From Trichosporon coremiiforme (taxonomy: Eukaryota; Basidiomycota; Tremellomycetes; Trichosporonales; Trichosporonaceae): DNA of 26,800 nt. How positions within the stretch are numbered: the stretch's first letter is position 1; every line of letters starts with the position of its first letter. Location of the stretch: assembly GCA_039545355.1 (NCBI GenBank), contig BCJJ01000085.1, forward strand, positions 1-26,800. The letters run 5' to 3'. Of this stretch, positions 8,954 through 20,885 are shown one piece after another. A model generated the notes under the pieces. That model ran no database searches, was not told where the DNA came from, and was given only the letters and a program-made list of their open reading frames with translations. The translations under genes were made by a program, and so were the position numbers.

Positions 8954-9700
8954 TGTACTCTGGAGGTAAGACAAATGGGTAAGTCCTATGTGCTGTGTTG
9001 GGTGAGTGGCAAGCAAGTAACAGAAGGGAGATGGGGGAGATCAGTATGGGGCTGGGGTGTGCAGTTTTTTGTAGTTAGCGCGCGACGAACGGGGACCGCG
9101 CGGTGAGAAGGAGTGTGAAGAGGTAACAGCAAAATTCGCCGGGTCGCCGTGTCGGTCAGTACCCATGGTGCCATGGAGCAGCGCGCAGCCCGCAGCCTGG
9201 AGCCCATGTCGAGTCATGCGGAAGGGTGAAGAACGATGGTGGCGCGTATTCGGTGGCGATGACAAGGGGTTGGACCGCGCCTCTACGAGTCTGGGCATAT
9301 CGCGGCTGGGTCTGGATCATAGGCTGCACGCGGGTGACAGCCCGATTCGGTGGGACTACGGTACAGGAAGACGGCTATGTCTCCGCAGAAGCGAAGGAAG
9401 CGAAGGAGGCTGAGTGGACAAAGCCTGGCTATGCCTGAGGATCTGAGGGAAAGAGCGACCGGAACGGCTGAAGGCGCGACACAGACAGGGCTAGACTGTC
9501 CGGATGCGAGCGAACGAGCGGGGAGGAATGGGGAACGCGCAGTGCCCAAGAAGGCGAGCGAGGCGTCGGTATACCGAAAAATCTGGCTTACGGTTGCCGA
9601 CGAGCCGAAACGTCCCGAAGCTTGCCGACGTTCGCCGCAGAGTTCCGCTTTACAAATCGAGTCACATTTCTTATCGCCATTTGACCTCGATAAGGGTTTG

Positions 9701-9716
9701 ATTACACTTGTGTAAT
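9701..9716. repeat. Perfect 16-bp palindrome-like site
   Basis: ATTACAC, two bases, then GTGTAAT: a perfect 7+2+7 inverted repeat in an AT-richer pocket about 750 bp upstream of the MFS transporter start. It could be an operator-like dimer site or a small hairpin. Function unknown. Confidence 0.6.
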
Positions 9717-10812
9717 ACTTTCGTCTTTCACATTCTCTCGACCGGCCCGGACGGCCGGCGACGTGTCCGTTTCGCCTCCCAATCTCCTAACGAGATCCGA
9801 TACTCATCTGCGGCAATGATTCATAGCCTCCATGACTGAAGCCGGAAGGGCCAACCACGGTCACGTTGTTAGAGCGCAGCTAACGGGTTCGGCAGCGCCT
9901 CCGCTGCGCAGTCTCGGTCGTTCGGTCTTCTCGTCCGATTCTCACAAAGACACCGAACGCATCGTCATAGTGCACCTTAGTTTGCTCCGCCGCAGGTTCC
10001 TGTCACACCCGTCCGCATGCTGGTCGCAGAATGGGGATAACGGAATTTGTCATGGGGAAGGCTGTTTACCAGAGTTACCGTTGCTATGGAGCGTAAACTG
10101 GATATACCTCTCGTAGGGTGAAGTGGACCTGTTGATCTGTCTGGAGAGTGACAGCTGACGCTGGGAGAGAGCTGCATGAGTAATGTTGGCCGTTTGACGA
10201 CTCTCTCATGTGGAATGTTGGGTATTTTCAGCTCGAAATGCCACGAACGGATTGTCGGATTCTCGCAGTCGGCGCCAGGCACGATCTCGCTATGGATGTC
10301 GTCGTCCGTCGAGAATCTCAGTCTTAGTCCAACCTGGTAAAGCCTTCTCACGCTCTGGCGGCCGGTCTGGCCAGCGCCAAGCATCGCCGATCAACCGTAC
10401 TCTAGCGCTTTCCGCTTTCGGCGCGTCGGCATGTCGGCACATCAACAGAAAGAACCTGACAGGTCAGAGAACAACGTTAGTATCGCCAATAAGAAGGTTC
10501 GCACCAGTTCTGGGTCAGATCTCGGCGGTCAGGTTGACACATACACTGATCGCCGCTGTGCGGTTTTGTCAGCGTACTGTAAGGGCGCTGGAGCTCTGCA
10601 TAGAACCTTCAGCACCCTTATACAGCTTCTCGGGAGCTTATCACATTGCTGGGGGTGTGGAAGGTCGCATCCCCTGGCCCTGTCGTTGCCGAGACAATCG
10701 CCAAGCTTCGGATCGTCGCGTTCTTCGGACCTCTTCGACCAGAATTCCGGTATTCGCTTCCGTGTGCAAAGTCTCCGGGGCCTGTATAAACTACCCTGCT
10801 TGGCTGTGAAAC

Positions 10813-10853
10813 GTGCATGCACACGACCAAGAAGGTCGTGTGAAGGTCGTGCG
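10813..10853. repeat. Nested palindrome and 9-bp stem hairpin
   Basis: A perfect palindrome GTGCATGCAC (10813-10822) overlaps a perfect hairpin, CACACGACC (10820-10828), five-base loop, GGTCGTGTG (10834-10842). A near-copy of the right arm, GGTCGTGCG, follows at 10845-10853. No associated gene is visible. Confidence 0.6.
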
Positions 10854-13800
10854 AGGTGTTGTTGCCATTATGCTCGACGATGACGCGATTACCCCCGTCG
10901 AAGGTGACAAGCTTGCGATTAAGGGACGGCCGCCATCCAAACACGGCGATACGCTGCCGACACCTCTCAAAGTCGTTCTATGAGCTTATGAGCGCCGAGA
11001 ACCTGGCTTTCTCATGTCGCTTGCATGTCGGCTGGTGTCCGGCTGGTATGCTGCGGACAACCACAAATAATTAACAAGCCGTCCCTGCCCCCCGGACCCG
11101 TTACGTCGGCCCCCGCACCCCTGGTGACTCCGGAGGCCCCGCAACGCGTCGAGGACGCGTAAACACGCGCCGAGCCGATGAACAAACTCGCCGCCAAGAC
11201 CTCGGCGACGGCTGTCCCTGGCAACGCCGGGGTACGCAGCTCCGCAGACGGTGGGCCCCCAAGCTGTGTTCAGGACCGTCAGGTCCGCCAGGACCAGCGG
11301 CCGTCTAATGTGCCATACCGCTTTCGGCGTATTGAGGCCGGGTCCGAAGTCGAAGTCGAATTCCAAGCGACCAAGCACGCAAGCACGCGATGCACGCGAC
11401 TCATGTCGTGTGCCCTTTGAATGGCCACCAGCACGTCTCGGAGCATTCACAACACCGCCTCCGAACATTCCAATCACGCCGAGCGCGTGCAAGCGTACGC
11501 CATCGCTGCGATCGCTGCCCGTGGGGCCACCGGGACACATGTCGACGCATGCACGAGAGCATGCACACGACCACACGCCACGGCACCGCCATCGGTCCGG
11601 CTGCGATCAGCGAAGGCACGTCCGAGCTCCGTAATGAGTTACTCCGAGCCAACATCAGAGTCCGATCGCCAAGTTCGAACATAGATAAGCCCACTCACGT
11701 GAGCGGAATGCAGAGCGCCTTATCTTTTCCATCGTTCCGCACTCCGCCGATAACGCCGTTCCAGCCACCCTAACAGCCGTGCTAGCCGCATGCTGTGCCG
11801 GGACCGGCGGGCTGACCAACCCTGCTCCGGCAGTAGCCAACGTATCCCGCCCACATGAGCCAGCTGATGAGTTAGTTCCGTACCGAGGCGGCGTTAGCCC
11901 AGGCGAGACCGCGGATGTGCTAACGTAGCGCACAGTCTACTGCTAGCGCACTCGGTGTTGGCCGCAGCGCGTTAGACTCTGCTAGCCTTTCGTCTAGTGT
12001 CTCTAGTCTGTTTGCTTTTTGCCGTAGCGCCGTTTCTGTACGTCAAAGTTCGAGATTCAAGGGAGAGACACAGAATGCGCGCTTAGCGCCCTCATCAGCG
12101 GGTCAGTATGAGCTCTCACAGTCTCACAGTCACAGCGGTGGGGCTGGCTGGTGAAGCCACCCGTCGGAGTAACGATGGCAACAGTGTCATCGATCCGCCG
12201 CGCAGTCCGGCTGTCGATCGCGACTCCATGGCGTAGGCACTCCGAGGATCTACGCTCGACGGATATCCGAAGCGGCCAGCCTCGGTGCCCAGCAACGGCA
12301 TGCAGAGCTTCTTGCGCAGTAGAGGCCATGCCTCTATGCAGAGAGACTGCGGATACACCCTCGGTGGCAGTTTCCACGAATTGTCGCCCGTCGTTCTTCA
12401 ATTTCCAGTCGCTGCGTCGTTGGTATCTTATCGTTCAGTTTCTCCGCTGTTCCCATCATTTAGTGAGTACGTAGCGCACGTAGATCACGCAGTAGAGTAC
12501 AGCATGAACTAGTGGGTGCTGCGTGGAGTGTAGGCGAACCAGACTAGTGATCGTAGGAGCGTTGATTTTCGGGCGGAAAGCGTCGGGGCGACGATCTTGG
12601 GTTGGGTCTAAGAGACCAGAACAAGAAAGCGTGAACCATCGCCGATCGGAATCGCGGACTAACTGTTACCACAGCTCATGGTGGCGACTGGTCCCAGAGC
12701 GGTGGTAGCCTGGTTCCAGAGCGGCGGTGCCGCCAGTCGAGCGTCCCGTGCTCTCAACTGCCCGCATGATGAGTAATGGACAAGAGGCAAAACATGCCTC
12801 CTCCTGCCATCGCGTCCACTGCGAGCCCACTGCGGGCACCGCTCTCTGCGCACTTGCGCGCTTCTGCGCCTCCGCGCGCTCGTGTCCGGCGGCCAACGCC
12901 AACGATCTGTGCCAAAGTGTCCATCTTCTGTCCACATGATCGCGCGGGAGTGGCCCGTGCTCTGCAAATCCGGGGTGATGAGCGGTTTTTCGAGCAATGC
13001 GAGACCTCAGTGCGGATGGGCGTTGCGGGTAGTGAACCGGTCGTCACCAACCGGTTCGAGAGCTCTGCTGGGCCGATGATGGGTCCTGCTGTTTGGCCAC
13101 TATTCTTAGACAAGGTCGCGCCAAGACGCAAGGACGAGGAATGATCAGAAGAGCAAGTCAGAATCTTCGTCAGCCCGTCCGTTCGCGTCTGTGCTCGTGC
13201 ATCGGGCAGGCCCACTCTGCGCGCTCAGCCACCCCCATGCGCACTCCGCACCCCTCCGCAACCCCCACGCAGAACCGCCGGGTCAAGAGTAAGCAGTTCC
13301 TCGCAAAGTACGGGTAAGCAAGCTCTGCGCTACGGTCCGGAACTCCTCTAGCAGCCGGCATGGGCGCAACATGTGCTTCGGCGAGGTTCAGGAGTTGCAG
13401 TTCCCGCTACGTACGCCTCGCTGCGCCTCATATCGACGCGATCCTTGCGATTCCTAGAGATGCTCGGGCAGCGATCTGCTAGCGATATGGACATGTGTAG
13501 TGAGTGACTTGCTCAGGTCGAGACATGTGTCCTTAGAGTGCCACCTTAGGCTGCTATTCTCAGCCCGCGAACCCTGCCGCTTGCAGGGAGGTGACCGGAT
13601 ACCGGAGCTTGTTATGTGTCCTGTCCAACATGCTCATTGCAGTATGGAGATGCACGGTCCTGAGGTGCTGCGCACCGTGGGGGAGCGGGGGTGGGAGCAC
13701 AGAACCCCGGACCAGGAAGAGGGTTACGGCACCCCACCCTGTTCCCCCCGCCGAGGGACCTGACAGGCCCTGGCAGACCCCCGAGGACGCAAGGATTGGA

Positions 13801-14842
13801 ATTCAGGCTGTAACCGCCACCAGCTGCTGACCCAGGCATCCCATCCGGCCCAGATGTCAGGCCAAGTCAGGAAGCGTTTGCCCAGCTCTCCGTAATCGGG
13901 ATTGTTGGCGTTTGCTTTCCTTTTCCTCAATTTCGCTGCGTGAGAACCAGCCGGGGCATTCAGTTGGATCGAATGGGTCGTCCATCAGCACAGGGACAAC
14001 TGAGGTACGTCATTCACCACCCGGAACGATCCGTGGCACGGCAACACGGCACGGCTGTCATGGGCATCGAGGCATGTACGACGTACGCCTCCACTCTCTC
14101 TTCTCGCCTATGCAGTGCAGACAGCACCGACCCGACCGCCCTGGGTTTGCTTAACGGATCCGTAAACTGCCCAGTCGGTCGAGTCGACCGGAGCCTGACA
14201 CAGGATTCGCTTTGGTTTTGGCTGCTCTGTCCATCCTTGCCCGAAAGATGCATGAGGAACCCGAGTGGAGAGCACAAAAAGTATAGTGTAATCTTAATTG
14301 AAAAGTCGCAGCAGCTTGTCATGGGTCAGCAGATCTCCGGTCTTGGGTAAATCTGGGCGGCTGGGGGTGCATCTGCGACTTCTCGTCAGTCTTACGATCG
14401 GGCTGCTGAGTTAATTGCTCCGCAGCGCTGCCGGCTGTAACACAGCACACGGCATGCGCCTCCTCTGTCTTGTCAGTCACCTGCAACCCACGGATCGCTG
14501 CCAAGCACCTATGATGTAAACGTTCTCTATTGCAGTCAGAGGACAACGAGGTTCAACCATGTGCAGTTCGCACCGAGCGCTCTGCCGTCAAACGCGGCCG
14601 GCCGGTCCGCCAAACTGATCAGCTGGAACACCTGAATCCGAAGAGAACAATTGCACAACAAATGCATGGAGCGGCTCACCGTTCCGAGTTCCAATCTCCA
14701 GTACACCAGCCATCTGCACAAACACGGAATGCCAACAAGAGGCTATTACCTGATTACCTGAGGGTGGCTACCTTTGCGGCGTCCAAGGCGTTCGAGGCAA
14801 CCTCGGGCGCGGAAGGAACATGACATTCAGCGCCACTACCAC

Positions 14843-14864
14843 GCCTGCACGCCTGCACGCCTGC
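14843..14864. repeat. Short tandem repeat, unit GCCTGCAC
   Basis: About 2.6 copies of an 8-bp unit in the gene-poor interval. A minor microsatellite-like tract. Confidence 0.6.
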
Positions 14865-17800
14865 TAGCCCAGACGGTGAGCGCCATGCCGAGTCTTTCGA
14901 TCCCTTTAGCCGTAGCCAAATAAAGAATTGAACGTGCATTTACCTCGATGTGCATCTGCAAGCTCGTTGGTTGGCGGCTGGTCAGGATCGCCGCCCCCGA
15001 CGTTTGCGCTGTTTTCTGATGTCTGAGCAAAGGCAGCAGGGACAACGAGCGGGCGGCATGAGGCTGCGGAGGCGGTGAGGATGTGGTTGGACCCACTGTC
15101 AACGGTGAGAAGCCTGAAACCGTTCTCGGCCAATTCTCCAGATCAGAGTTCACACTACTCGTGCCTTTCCAATATGGGTGCTGAGCAGACGGAACTGAAT
15201 CTCGTGTGGTCTTGTGCTGTACGACGCTGGGCGGGGCGGCTCCTGGCTCCTGCGATCCTTGCTCAGGATTCGGGGACCAGAATATGACGCCGACATCCTT
15301 TACTCAACCATGCAGAAGCTTGGCCACCCCGCCCCCGCCTCCGCTCTGCACAGTCGCGAACCCTCTCTTCCTCTCCGACCGGCTGTGCAAAATGCCCTGG
15401 ATCCCTTACTAGTCATGCCGGCGCTGCTGTTATGCCTCCACAAGCCGTCGCTCTCGTCGGGGTCAGGGACTGAGGCTTTCCGGGGTCTGATTTCTGCGCT
15501 GGCTCATGTACTTGCACCTTGTTCAAGGTTCTTACTGCCTCTCATTTGCTAACGCTCGTATTTACCTTTGCTCGAACGAGGTACACCTGCAGGATGCACA
15601 AGCCTTAGGCACAGAGAGAACAAGCCAGAAAACGGTCGTCGGAGCACCAGAGCCGGCCCCGCCCGCAGCTCGGATGACCATCATGGGTGGATCTCATCCA
15701 TTGGTTCTCATGCCCACTCTCGGTAACCTCGATACGCAAGCTGAATAGGAAGAGCGCTCGTTCGAGACAACTGGAAGCAGACCTGATGCGCCCAAATTCA
15801 TTTGCGAAGGCTGTTCCTAATTCCTCTGTGCCTAGCTCTGGGTGCATGCTTAACCGCTCGTCAAGGTTATACGATATCCTGTTACCATGGTCCAATGCAG
15901 AGCGAAGCGTTAGCTGGGACCCGGGTGCCTCGGTTGCCGATGGTAGATGAGTCGGAGTGCTGGCCCCGGTACAGCTGCCTGCCCAGCCCAGACGCCACGG
16001 ACAAAGGTCAATGGCCGCTTCGTTACTCAGTTGGGCAAAGCGTTACCCATGCACCACCCACGACTGAGCACATGACCTGGCTCGAGCATGTCTGACAGTC
16101 CTGAGGGCCTGATTCTGTCACTTTTGCGGCTGAGATTTGCCTGTGCAGATTCGTGAGGAATCCAACAGACACATCGACGTCAACTGGCGATCGCACAAGC
16201 AGAAACATGTGGTTTGCAGGAAGCCCACCTGTCCAGCCTAGCACCGAGAACGTGACGACACGAACCGCCATGGCTTCCGCTTAGTGCTTCCCAGTTCTTC
16301 GTTAGCAGTGAATAGCATGCATCCTCGTGACCCGACGGCGCTGCACAGTGTTTAGCGCAAGGCTTTAGCCTGCTCCCTTGAGCCTGTTGCCGGGCGCCAA
16401 TACGCCAGGACGCCAGAAGCTGAAGCACTTTGCGGCATGCGGTGCGTTTCGCAGGTGCGGAAGGAGGAGAGGATATACCTCACTAGCAGCGCAGGTGAGC
16501 GTGAAAACCCCACTCAATCGGAACCAAGCCAGCGTCAGGTCCAGCCGGCAAACGGAGAGAGGCTTTGCAAGCCCAGCGCAAGGAAAACTAGCTCAACCTG
16601 GTCAATCGAAGGCACTCAATCCCAATGACGGCGATCACAACCCAGAAGCTTGCCCCGACCACGCAATGCCCTATAAGCCGGGTGCTGCGAGCTTGCATCT
16701 GAAGCTAACTGGCCTGATGGATGGGCAGGTGGGCGGAGGAAGGAGGCGCAAGGTGTTCATCTCCATGTCCGTGTCCGGCGAACTGCTTCGGTAAATCCAA
16801 ACAAACTGCATCGCGCAGCCAGCCCCGACCCTGACCGCGCGTGTTTGCTGGCAGAAAGCGTCCGGGTGGACGGTGAATGGGGGTTGCGGGGGTGGGAGAG
16901 AACTCGAGTCTGCCCGATCCACGGTGGACAATGAGGCTGAGAAGAGAGGCGGAGGCGTAGAGCGCTCATGAACGGGTCAAGGCACAATACCTGGGGGAGC
17001 AGCAGCAGTCCGGGGTCGAAACCGGGGCGCCGGTTAGCGCTGTGCAGAGGAGCGCAAGGAACGGGCTGGGCGGGCTGAGATGAGCGGAGGGTCTGCAGGG
17101 AACGACGGCAGGGCGACGGAAGGGAGCGCGACGTCGCAGGGTCTGGCAATGGGTCGCACTCGCCGACATGGCAGGGACGTGTGGGCGCGCCGCCCTGGGA
17201 AGCTTCTGAAAATAAGCTTGACTTGATCCGGAAAGTCGTCGTGAATTAGTGCATTTGCTGAGACGCACCATCATGGGCCCGTCATCTGGCGGGCCTGGCG
17301 AGACTCGCCGCAGTGTCCTGGACCCATCTCCCATCTTTTCTCAGGTCTGGGAGCCGAACAGAGTTGCCCAACACCGGCAGCACCAGCTTCTGGCTACCAG
17401 CTGTCCAGCTGCCTGGGCACGCCTGGTGCCGGGCCTGAATTGTCGCCTGCCATCGAGGCGTCCACAGCTTGCCTCCCCGCCCGCCCTCACTGTCCTCTGC
17501 CCTTCTGGCCTGGGTGCCCAGGGGCCTTCGCAAGGCTGCACCCCGGATGAATGCCGTGGCCCAGGGTCCGCGCGTTGAGGCTGCATATGGTTCACCGTGA
17601 TCCTTCCCTGAAGGACGGCAATCGCTGTCTCCTCAAGGCGGCCCTGAGCTAGTGCTATGCACCCTGCGGGGAAGACGCTGTGGCACTGACGTTGGGATGG
17701 GTCTTGAGGGTCACCTTGGGACTGTAGGTGGCCGCGTGCCGAGCGAGCAGAGGTAGCGCGATGCATGCAGTGGCTTCTCTCAGATGGTGTGCCGTTCACG

Positions 17801-17917
17801 GCCCCGACTGGTCTCGACAACTCGTACCGGGCCGGCTGATGTCCCCTTCCTCTGGCCCACCACCCACTTGCTAGTCTCCCCTGTCCTGCTCGGTTCTCGT
17901 CCACACCCGTCACAAGG

Positions 17918-17925
17918 TATATAAG
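17918..17925 (+). promoter_or_regulatory. TATA box of the CFEM gene
   Basis: TATATAAG 122 bp upstream of the CFEM start codon, followed by a strongly pyrimidine-rich leader. This is typical of highly expressed fungal surface-protein genes. Assigned by motif and position. Confidence 0.6.
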
Positions 17926-18047
17926 ACCTCTTCCCGCGCTCCCAGAACTGATCTCCATCAGACTCGCTTTCCTCTCTTCTGACTCTTCCCCCAGTCTCGA
18001 TCAGTCCTTTCCGGTCTCTACAACAACCAACCCCTTCCTTAATCACA

Positions 18048-19078
18048 ATGAAGTACTCTCTCGTCGCCGCCCTCGTCGCCGCCTCGGTCGCTCTTGCCGA
18101 GCCCGTTGAGTAAGTATCTCACAACCCTACCAGCACTATCCCACCACCGCCTTCCTTCCCATCTGGCCATTCGCTTACACTTCCTTCAGCCCCAACACCA
18201 TCGACCCCTGTCTCAAGAACTGTGCCGAGACCGCCGCCACCGCTGGCTCTGTCGGCTGCTCTTCCATCTTCGACACCGCCTGTGTCTGTGGCAAGAAGGA
18301 CGCCTTCGTCGCCGCCGCTACCCCCTGTGTTCTCTCGGGATGCGCCGACAAGGCCGCCGAGGCCATCTCCATGGTCTCCACCCTCTGCACTGAGGGCATC
18401 AAGGGCGGTGAGCAGTCGTCTGCTGCCCCCGAGCCCACCTCCGAGGAGCCCAAGCCCTCGCCCTCGTCTGAGGCCCCTCCCGCCCCCTCGTCTGACGCCG
18501 GTGAGCAGTCCTCCGCCGCCCCCGAGCCCACCTCGTCTGCCGGTGAGGCCACTCCCTCCGCCGGTGGCGAGGGTGAGACCATCGAGGGTCTCTCCCCCTG
18601 TGCCTCGAAGTGCATGGTTGAGGGTGCCGCCAAGCAGGGATGCAAGGGCCAGGACGACACTGCCTGTGTCTGTACCGACGCCTTCAAGACCGCCGTCACC
18701 CCCTGTGTTGCCGCTTGCGGTGCCGACGACGTGACCGCCGCCCTCGCCCTCTCCGCCAAGAAGTGTGCCGCTGGTGCCGGTTCGGCCACCCCCTCTGGCG
18801 GCGCCTCCGCTTCCGGCTCTGCTGGCCCCGCCCCCACCTCTGGCGGCTCTGGCGACAAGGAGCCCGAGTGCGACCCCCGTGGTGGCTCTGGTGCTTGCGC
18901 CAAGAAGTACACCGAGCCCGCTACCCTCACCAAGGCTGAGGACAAGACCGCCGAGACCTCGCAGGCCGCTGCCGCCGGTGCCGAGGCCGACGCCGCCAAG
19001 CAGGGATCCGGCGCCAAGGCCCTCACCACCGGTGCTGCCCTCACCATTGCTGGTGTCATCGCCGCCGCTCTCTTCTAA
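18048..19078 (+). CDS. Secreted double-CFEM protein, probably GPI-anchored
   Basis: Two exons (18048-18109 and 18190-19078) around an 80-bp intron, 316 aa. Residues 1-18 are a signal peptide (MKYSLVAALVAASVALA). CFEM domain 1 has eight cysteines at 28, 32, 44, 52, 54, 67, 72 and 87, with D49 in FDTACVC. CFEM domain 2 has eight at 158, 162, 172, 180, 182, 193, 197 and 213, with D177 in DDTACVC. That Asp is at or near the position that ligates haem in Candida Csa2-type proteins. CFEM proteins act at fungal surfaces in haem/iron uptake, adhesion or host interaction. A Ser/Pro/Glu-rich linker contains GEQSSAAPEPTS twice (94-105, 125-136). A Gly/Ser/Ala-rich tail with two further cysteines (248, 257) leads to a hydrophobic C terminus ALTIAGVIAAALF, as expected of a GPI-anchor signal. 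Codon use is strongly C-biased, suggesting high expression. Confidence 0.93.
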
Positions 19079-20090
19079 GTGAGCTAAGCTTCAAGGAGCT
19101 TTGAGCTGCTTTCAGCTCTAGTCATCCGGAAAGTTTAACGACTTCCCTCTTTTAATTTTGTTAGTTTCTCTTTATCACTTAGTCCCAAACACATTTCACC
19201 GCGTCCCCCACCACCGTGATCTTAAATCCATAACTCTATAATATCCGGTCATTAGCCTGACCCCCATCCCCACATACAGGCGACCGTTGTTGGGTGAGTT
19301 TGGACTGAAAGAGAACTTAAGTATATGCCTAAACGGACATTTCAGCTAGGTAGTGTGTCAAATGCATTGTCCTAACTTGCGCGAACATGATGTGCACACA
19401 CTTGAAGCTTGTTTCTGAACTCTCCGCTTCCTTTGCTCTGTGGGAAACAACTCTTTCTTTCTGCAGAAGTCAGCAGACGCAGAGGAGGCGCTCCCTGTTG
19501 TTTCCCATCACCCTGGCGCGCACGGTGCACCGCCCCTGGGACGAGTGAAAAGAGAAATCAGTCCCATGATCTCATCAGCTGACCACGATCTCGATCGTCG
19601 GTTAGTGCAACGGTGAGTTTTGATGCGGAATGGGGGGTAGTGGGTGGGTTGTTTGGAGTGGGATGAATGGGAGTCAAGGTGTCAGCATCGAGCCGAGTTG
19701 TCAAGAGGGAGCCGTGCCTGGACGGCTCTCCGCTCGGTGGAGGTTTCACACGCTCGATTCATTGTCCGTTCGGGCGAAGCGCTGGGTGGAGGACCGCCGT
19801 CGACGTCATCCGAACCGAACCACCATTGACCAGCATGTGACGGGCCTCTTCGTCGCAACCATTCGTTAGCACTCCCTCCAGCTCCAGCTCCAGCAGCTAG
19901 CAGCCGTACGCCAAGTCCTGCACAGCGTCAAGCCCCGACTAGCGCTCAGACACCCAGATCAGATCCATCGCGAACCGGCCGACAAGCGACGGCTTCAGCT
20001 TTTCCCGCCTGCCCGCAAGAATCAGACTCCCCAAAGTAGCCGCAGAAAGCGCCCAAGCACAAGCACAAGCTAATCTTCTGAACCTCTGTC
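19079..20090. other. Intergenic region with an 11-bp inverted repeat
   Basis: 3' side of the CFEM gene and 5' side of the mitochondrial-protein gene. TGGGAAACAAC (19441-19451) pairs perfectly with GTTGTTTCCCA (19497-19507) across a 45-bp loop. A short AGCTCC-type repeat lies near 19876-19895. No gene is supported. Confidence 0.55.
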
Positions 20091-20885
20091 ATGGCTCTCC
20101 GCTCGCTCGCCCGTTCGATGGGGCACGGGGCTCGTCCCCTTCTCTCCGCTCGGGTCGCCCCTTGCGCCTCTACCCGCGCCCGCTTCTCCCCCAACTCTCC
20201 AGCCCTCGCTTCCGCCCGAGTCGGACGCAGCTACGCCTCGCAGAGTGAAGTGCCCCCCTCTTCGGCGGCCGGCACGCCGATGATGATCGGCGCGCAGCTG
20301 CGAACGCAGATCGAGAGCGAGCTCAACAATCTGCGCGAACGCGTGCTCGCGTCCAAGCCGGGCGTGTGGCTGCGCCCCCTGACGCAGGAGGAGACGGAGC
20401 TCGTCAACATGGGCCAGGTCCCCGGGTTCGAGAACAGCGAGGTCATGGCCCTCCTCGACTTGCAGCTGCGCGAGGCGCCGTTCTGGAAGGACAGGCAGCG
20501 CGCCGGCCCCGACGGGATGGGCATTCATGTCCCGCTCCTTGCGCACCTTGGGTCCACCATGCCCGAGGTGCCGTGCTACCCCTTCAAGCTGCTGTTTGGG
20601 CAGCAGGCGCCGCGCGCGATCACTGCTGTCCGCGACGTCGTCGCTGCGCAGAGGAAGAGGGCGACCGAGGCCGCAGAGCACAGCACCAAGGAGGTGACGG
20701 AGCAGACGGAGAAGTTCAGACATCTCGACGACGCGCCCCTCGTTGCGCTCATGGTGCCCAACAGCGGAGAGAACAGGGACCTCAGCATGCCCCTCGCCAT
20801 CTCCCTGTTCCGCCTCGCCATGCACGAGGGCAACGGACACGAGGAGGGCTTCCAGACCGGTGGCGACGGCACCAAGTCGGACTAG
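20091..20885 (+). CDS. Probable mitochondrial protein of unknown function
   Basis: Single exon, 264 aa. The first 50 or so residues look like a mitochondrial presequence: many Arg, Ser and Ala, almost no acidic residues, and a typical end VGRSYASQ, with processing likely near RSYAS. The mature part has a predicted helical segment (IGAQLRTQIESELNNLRERV), then a block containing WLRPLTQEETELVNMGQVPG and PFWKDRQRAGPDGMGIHVPL. An Arg/Glu-rich helix (AAQRKRATEAAEHSTKEV) and a Gly-rich acidic tail follow. I do not recognise the family. The ORF is well formed with GC-rich codon use like its neighbours, so I take it as real. It could be a fast-evolving mitoribosomal or assembly factor, which is a guess from targeting and charge only. 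Confidence 0.75.
   Translation: MALRSLARSMGHGARPLLSARVAPCASTRARFSPNSPALASARVGRSYASQSEVPPSSAAGTPMMIGAQLRTQIESELNNLRERVLASKPGVWLRPLTQEETELVNMGQVPGFENSEVMALLDLQLREAPFWKDRQRAGPDGMGIHVPLLAHLGSTMPEVPCYPFKLLFGQQAPRAITAVRDVVAAQRKRATEAAEHSTKEVTEQTEKFRHLDDAPLVALMVPNSGENRDLSMPLAISLFRLAMHEGNGHEEGFQTGGDGTKSD

Larger units (their letters stand above)
8954..18047. other. Gene-poor interval of about 9.1 kb
   Basis: The interval lies between the divergent transporter and CFEM genes. It contains many ORFs of 60-205 codons on both strands and in overlapping frames. None shows a recognisable domain, consistent codon bias or a plausible exon chain. I also found no tRNA, no 5S rRNA, no reverse-transcriptase or transposase motif and no long internal repeat. 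Small perfect inverted repeats occur at 9701-9716 and 10813-10853, a short tandem GCCTGCAC array at 14843-14864, and coding-like fragments near 13857-13985. It may be long regulatory DNA, decayed genes or lineage-specific genes that I cannot recognise. Confidence 0.55.

Noticed and set aside
10986..11576. 196-codon minus-strand ORF in the gene-poor interval
   Set aside because: No domain, Arg/Gly-rich product and several overlapping frames of similar length; indistinguishable from chance.
12049..12060. Possible tRNA B-box (GTTCGAGATTC)
   Set aside because: Flanking bases do not form a T stem and no acceptor or anticodon arm is present.
17341..17958. 205-codon minus-strand ORF upstream of the CFEM gene
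   Set aside because: Lies over the CFEM promoter and TATA box, with no motif or codon bias.
18175..19059. 294-codon minus-strand ORF opposite the CFEM gene
   Set aside because: Antisense shadow created by the C-rich third positions of the CFEM exon.
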